A stretch of DNA of 64,000 nt from Perca fluviatilis (lineage: Eukaryota; Chordata; Actinopteri; Perciformes; Percidae): assembly GCF_010015445.1 (NCBI RefSeq), contig NC_053123.1:11729434-11793433 (forward strand), given 5' to 3'. The translations under genes were made by a program, and so were the position numbers. Below are positions 58,991 to 64,000 of the stretch, piece after piece; within the stretch, counting starts at the first letter, position 1, and the number at the start of each line of letters is the position of its first letter. The notes under the pieces are model-generated. The model had not been told where the DNA came from and made no database searches. It saw only the letters and a program-made list of their open reading frames with translations.

Positions 58991-59820
58991 ATTAGCAACA
59001 TTTTCTCTTCATTTCTGAAAGGCTTTGCTGACATAAACACGTGTTTTATTGTTTGTCAGACTCTCTTTTAGACTCTCTTTTTGATAAGCTTGTCTACCCT
59101 TTTTGGGTTGATTTGCAATGTAGGCAGTTGTTGCCAATGCTGAAATAGCAACTTTTTCTGCAGGATTTTTCACCAAATCAGGCTTTTACCATCTGAAGGG
59201 ACGTGCACCTGCATTTGTAGAACAGCCAATAGGAACGCCCTCTCTCTGAAATGATCTGTGATTGGCCAAAGTCTCCCGTCTGTTACGGGGCGAGGGACGT
59301 TGAGGACCCAAATGCAGAGAGAGCAGGCAGGCAGGCAGGAAGTTGTGGTACTCAGGAATTTAATAACAAAAAGCGGCAGTACAGGGACTGGAAACTCACA
59401 AAATAATAAACTGACACAGAAACAGACACAAGGCACAGGGAAGAAACACAAGGGCATGGCTACAAAAACGATCCGACAAGAAACAAAGGGATTCACAGAG
59501 GTTAAATACATGAGGTAGGGAGCAAACAAGGAACAGGTGGTAACATCAGGTGAAACACATCAGGGCGGGGCAGGACAATCAACAAAGGCGGGAAAACTCA
59601 GGAAGTAAATTGGACAAGACAAAACAGAAAACCAGACTATCACAATAAAACAGGAACACAGACAGAAAACATGACATAAACCAAAAGCAAGGCAAAACAC
59701 CGAAACCATAACACCGTCACTGGCTAGATTTTTCTAGAGCCTGACCACTTGAATGACAATATGCTGAAAGGTTATTATGGACTTTTTACCCAATGACACA
59801 AAAGAAGCCTGCAGCTTTAA
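58991..59820. mobile_element. MITE-like repeat hosting the solo LTR
   Basis: The right end reads GCCTGCAGCTTTAA with TTAA at 59817-59820. The sequence on either side of the LTR (GGACGTGCACCTGCATTTGT on the left, TTATGGACTTTTTACCCAAT on the right) matches one continuous fish repeat as I remember it. The left boundary is uncertain. Confidence 0.55.
59281..59713 (-). mobile_element. Solo LTR with 5 bp target duplication
   Basis: On the minus strand it runs TGTTATGGTTTCGG...CCCCGTAACA (TG...CA), 433 bp, flanked by CCGTC on both sides (59276-59280 and 59714-59718). Orientation is inferred from my memory of the family and from a TATTTAA box-like motif and a later ATTAAA on that strand. No internal coding sequence is adjacent, so an intact element was probably removed by LTR-LTR recombination. 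The frames at 59170-59529 (minus) and 59258-59518 (plus) are derived from it. Confidence 0.88.
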
Positions 59821-62800
59821 TCAGAATTCTAGCATTCAGGTTTTACATTAATTAAGTTGAGTATTTTTTTTTATTTGATAATGTAGGTAAACCAAATTTC
59901 AATAACTTAACTATTAGTTATTACGTTATTATCTATTGTTACATCATCAATTACACATTTCTTACTGTTTATGAGGCAATAAGCACCAATTCATGCAAAA
60001 CTTAACAGCCCAAGATTTGGTACATATTTCACTTCATTTATAAGTTACATAGACACTTTTTATATAGCTACATTATTAAGTACTTTATTAATAAATAATC
60101 TGTTGAGCTTTATCTTGGGTCCTAAATTAAACACCAGGTTATCCAGTGATTATGTTGATCTAATTTTAAACCCAGCGCACAATTGATAATACAGTCCTGT
60201 TTGCCTGTTGCCATGGAGATTATTGGTAGGGAAAGCATTTTACACTATATGCAAGGGATGAGGAATTTGACTGTAAGCCTAACAACTTTTCCATTGGCAA
60301 GAAGAAACAGAGACAGAGACATTTTCTTTTCTTCCCCCTAAGTGCAACTCTCTCGGGTTAAGATTGTCAACCTTTGCTTCGTCCTTGTAGCCACTGAGGT
60401 CTTCCACACATTTCGATGCTGACCTTATTCCCAGTATGTGTGATGTAATCCAACATGACATTCAAGTATGTCCCCTGGACCATCGAATGGCTCTTAGTGC
60501 TGTGTGCCTTCAGAAGAGGCCCAGCTCTCTGGTTCCCTCTGCTATCCTACAGGGAATGAGTCGATCATCTCTTGTTTTTCAAATGGACCTGAGGCACCAC
60601 TATAGAGCTGCTCCTAAGGTAGTCAGGTAGGTGGAAAAGTTGGAATGAAGGTCACTGAGGGGAAGAAATGCATGTCATGTTCAAGATCTACATACAGCAT
60701 ACTACTGCTCAGCTGAAGAAAATAACACTGAAGTGCACCGAAAGGCCGTGTGGTCACAGTGATCTCTAAAGGCATTGAAGTGTGTTAAGCAATCTTAGTG
60801 TTTAAATATCCTGACCAATGTGGCTTTGGCCTCACCCAAGGGATACGAACTGCGCTAATGGAAATCAATAAAACCACTGGCATTTCAATAGTGACTTGAG
60901 GAGATGTGTGAAGAGAAAGGGGATAAATTGATCCAACGAATAAATAGATGCAGGCTAAAGTGATAGATGTCGCTCGCTGATATTGTATAATGTTTTTCAG
61001 AGGGCGTGGATGTGAGCCAAACATGGGTTGAGCGACCTGTAGCTTACCGTTGTCCAACCACCATTATGTAAAAAGACCCATATGGGGATTCCAGCCAAGA
61101 GCTCACATAGGATTGATGCCTCAGGGGTAATCACAGCAGCAGTTACAAAATACAAAACATAAGGGCAGGATACTGTGAAATGTTAGTGATATTACTAGCT
61201 GAGGTGCAGACCTTAAATGGAAGTTAGTGGGTGTTGGATGTGTTTTAGAAGGTCCCTCACGAGAATCGCGGTGAGAAATGTTTTTTGCCGAAGGAAAGGG
61301 AGAGAGAATATGCATTCTTACCTCTTTTCTCGAAGATACACAGTTCAGAAGTGAACTACCAGCCTCCTCATCTCACCTTCTCATTATTTTACACCAAATA
61401 CATCCCTGCCATTGTTTGTCCAATGTAAAGCCAATGATCCACATACATATTGGACCGTGCAAAGACGTATTTGCTGTTTCTCTGCAGATGCATGACACTA
61501 AACCAACAGACAGTGCAGGCTCTCTTACAATTAGAATTTCCATCCATTTCTTTTCAAAGATTTATTTTTTGAAAGGCACACATGTATCAGTTTTTGTTAT
61601 GTGAATTCCCAATTGTAATTATTCTGAATGAAAGTAGGACTATTAGATATAATTGCAATGCTTTGCTTTGCTCTGATAGACCCTTTGTTTTTGAAATGTT
61701 AAAATGCTGATCGCTGATTATTTTGGCAAACACTCTTAATTATAAAAAAAAAAACTGCTGTTATCACAGGTTGCAGGGTTTGATAAGAGTAAAAACAGGG
61801 ATTAATGAATTTCATAAGCTTCATTATTTACTAATGGGCATTGTGTTTAATTAGTTATAAATGTGTCCACATCCATTGCCTTTTTAACAAGGGTTCAAGA
61901 AATAAGGAACATCAGGTTTGCTGAAATTTCTTTGATACAAAAATGACAGAGGGCCCTCATGAACAGTGACACATGTATTATATAGTTAAATGAGTGTATT
62001 GTTTAATCCAATGAAGAGAAAGAAGTAAAACTGAAACTTGGGAGAAACAGAGAGTCTAAGAGCAGAAAGCTGCTCATTTGGCAGACAGACAGCTGCTGTA
62101 GCAGCTCCCAGCGGCTTTCTGTAGACTCTGCCTTTGACAGCCAGGAATAGGTGGCCATTAAAATCCCATGATCACTTAATACACCTGTCATTAGCCATCG
62201 ACTGTACATTAACACCGCTAGCTGGGGCTTTCCACAAAGGAAGAAATACAGTATTGTGTCAATTAAAAAAACTAAAAACATCCTACATTTTGCCAATTTG
62301 TCTAGTCTTTGTGCTCTAAGTGCTCTTGGAGAAAGTAAAAATATGTTTTTAAATGTTCAACACTTAACACACATAAATGAAAAAATCGGACACACTGTAT
62401 TCACATTAAGTGCGCTGAACATTTAATCTTTGGCAGTCAGTCAGTTTTTAATTTTGAAAAAGGGCAAAATCATTACGCAAAAATGTTTTGCACTGATTTG
62501 TAGACACATAAAGCAAGACCTCTCTAGGGAAGGGATTTTTTTGTATGTCATTAATGGTTACATGGCAGTTATTTGGTGGTTATGGTTAAGATTTGGTAAC
62601 TACAATTTTAAAGTAAATGTCAGGGAAACTAAAAGATCAGACACAGCAATCTCTGGCGTCAATTTCACATGCGTTGAACACCCCACCATCCACCTTGACC
62701 TTCTTCCTAAGATGTTTTGCAGCTGTATAAAGACATCACACTACTTCTGCCTTTGCTGCTTTAGAGCATTTGAACATCATTTTTTGATAAGGACAGTAAC

Positions 62801-64000
62801 TTTGGAGACAGCTTTTTTTTTAATCTCCCTTTTTACCTTTGTACCTGTCCTTTGTTCTGTCCAAAGAATGTCTCAATGACTCTTTGTTAATGTCTCGTCA
62901 CGTGCTAAAGTGACATTTTGAAAGCACCCAGCTGCTTTTTCGTAGGACAGCAGTCTCATTTGCTCAATCTCTACACTTTTTCAGATGCAGCGGAAACACA
63001 AAAACTAATACACTGAAGGAAAATGTGGTCCCCAAATTCATTCCTGGGGCTTATAGTTCTTGGAATGGTTGAAAATAACTATTTGTGGACACCGACAGTA
63101 CTTAAGGGGATTTTCTAGGACAGAGGACATATTTTCATATCTGCCAATCTCATTTTTATGAAAAGGCTCAGAGACTGTGAGCCTGTTAAAGCTGCCGAAG
63201 CAACACTGTCAGTGAATCACCTCCAGAAATTGTAGTTCGATACAAACGCAGATTAGGAACTCCTGTTTCCTGCCTTTAGATGAAGTTGCCTGTGTAAACA
63301 AATACAGTATCGACTGGGTTCTCCAACATTTCACACATTCTGATGCATAACTGCTGTTTTTATTGCAGATTTACTCTGTAAAGACAACAGGCAGTTTATC
63401 TCAAAATGTTTTCTCTCATTTTGCTCTATAAAATAAACAAAACGGACAATAGAGTTGGGACTTTGGCCAGTCAATAGAATGTTATCATTAATAGAGTCAT
63501 TAAAAGAATAGGAAGCTGTATATGTATAAATGGATTTTCTGGTAATTGTTTTTGTAGCCTGAGGCTTAGGAAGCAAATTTGTTTTCTTGGTCTGTTTATT
63601 TCTTTCAGTATCGTAGCTAAGGGTTGCCCATTTTCTGCATGAATATACTGTTGGGAAAGCATAGATGCCAGGTCATTTTAATTAGGTCCAAAAGTACAAA
63701 ACAGGGCATTTTACCTGCCAACAATTGTTACTCTTCCTCATGTTGTGTTAGAAATTGTTATGCAAAATTAGGTAGTGTTAGAAACTGCTCGTCAAACTGC
63801 CAATCTAAGCTGTGAGTTATAATACTCCAATTGCTTCTGACAGCGTTATTAATAAAGATTTATCAAGTTTTCCACCTTAACTTGATTGATTATTTGTATA
63901 TAAGTTGTTACCTTATATTTAGCTTTTGAAACCAAACCATCACAGTTTGAAATAAGTCCCATCAGATATGGTCTCACATTAGTCTTACAGTTATGGAAGT
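59821..64000 (+). other. Intron 1 (or beyond), nothing recognised
   Basis: 4.2 kb with no bounded repeat, exon or RNA gene that I can support. The longest frame (62430-62879, 149 codons) lacks a recognisable domain and starts in low-complexity sequence. The next ASIC exon is not reached before the window ends. Confidence 0.4.

Noticed and set aside
59258..59518. 86-codon plus frame
   Set aside because: It is the antisense reading of the solo LTR.
62430..62879. 149-codon plus frame as a gene
   Set aside because: No recognisable domain, biased composition and no neighbouring gene signals.
14888..64000. Search for ASIC exon 2 and later exons (YGKCYTFN, LEIMLDIQQ, GAS selectivity-filter region)
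   Set aside because: No plus-strand frame in the window shows these motifs; a short exon could still have been missed by eye.

Overview
The window is non-coding-rich, AT-rich vertebrate DNA, almost certainly from a percomorph-type teleost. It has one recognisable host exon: the first coding exon of an acid-sensing ion channel 4 gene (asic4a-like) at 14312-14887 on the plus strand, ending in a GTGAGT splice donor. No other exon of this gene, and no other host gene, could be recognised on either strand. The 14 kb to the left is therefore 5' flank, and the 49 kb to the right is read as intron 1, or as far as the window shows it. The organism call rests on the close match of the exon to fish ASIC4 as I remember it and on many repeat families typical of fish genomes.

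Left flank (1-14.3 kb): a patchwork of short DNA-transposon remnants (MITEs) in otherwise featureless DNA. Several are bounded by TTAA (1000-1380, 5485-5872). A near-complete 940 bp fold-back element lies at 8263-9202, and a 36 bp x 4 tandem repeat at 11058-11200. The exon is preceded by a GCA/CAG-rich leader.

Intron (14.9-64 kb): microsatellites, a hAT-type element with an exact 8 bp target duplication and a residual transposase fragment (22503-23523), a second fold-back element (29450-30125), further MITEs, and long repeat-poor stretches (especially 23.5-28.9 kb) that could hold regulatory sequence.

The most informative part is 38.4-53.3 kb. A segment of about 0.8 kb is present twice. Copy A (38370-39428) carries a tRNA-derived SINE with a 14 bp target duplication. 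Copy B is split by a TTAA MITE (43679-50879), itself split by a young Ty3/gypsy LTR retrotransposon (43885-50372), and by a 1.7 kb TIR element (51464-53179). Each copy preserves the unoccupied target sites of the insertions in the other, so the order of events can be read directly. A core of about 400 bp is clearly better conserved between the copies than its edges.

The LTR retrotransposon has near-identical LTRs, a tRNA-Leu-like primer site, a gag frame, a canonical GGGAAAC -1 slippery site at the gag/pol junction, then protease, RT, RNase H and integrase. Two in-frame stops and one frameshift break this copy. A 433 bp solo LTR of another element, with a 5 bp target duplication, sits inside another MITE at 59281-59713.
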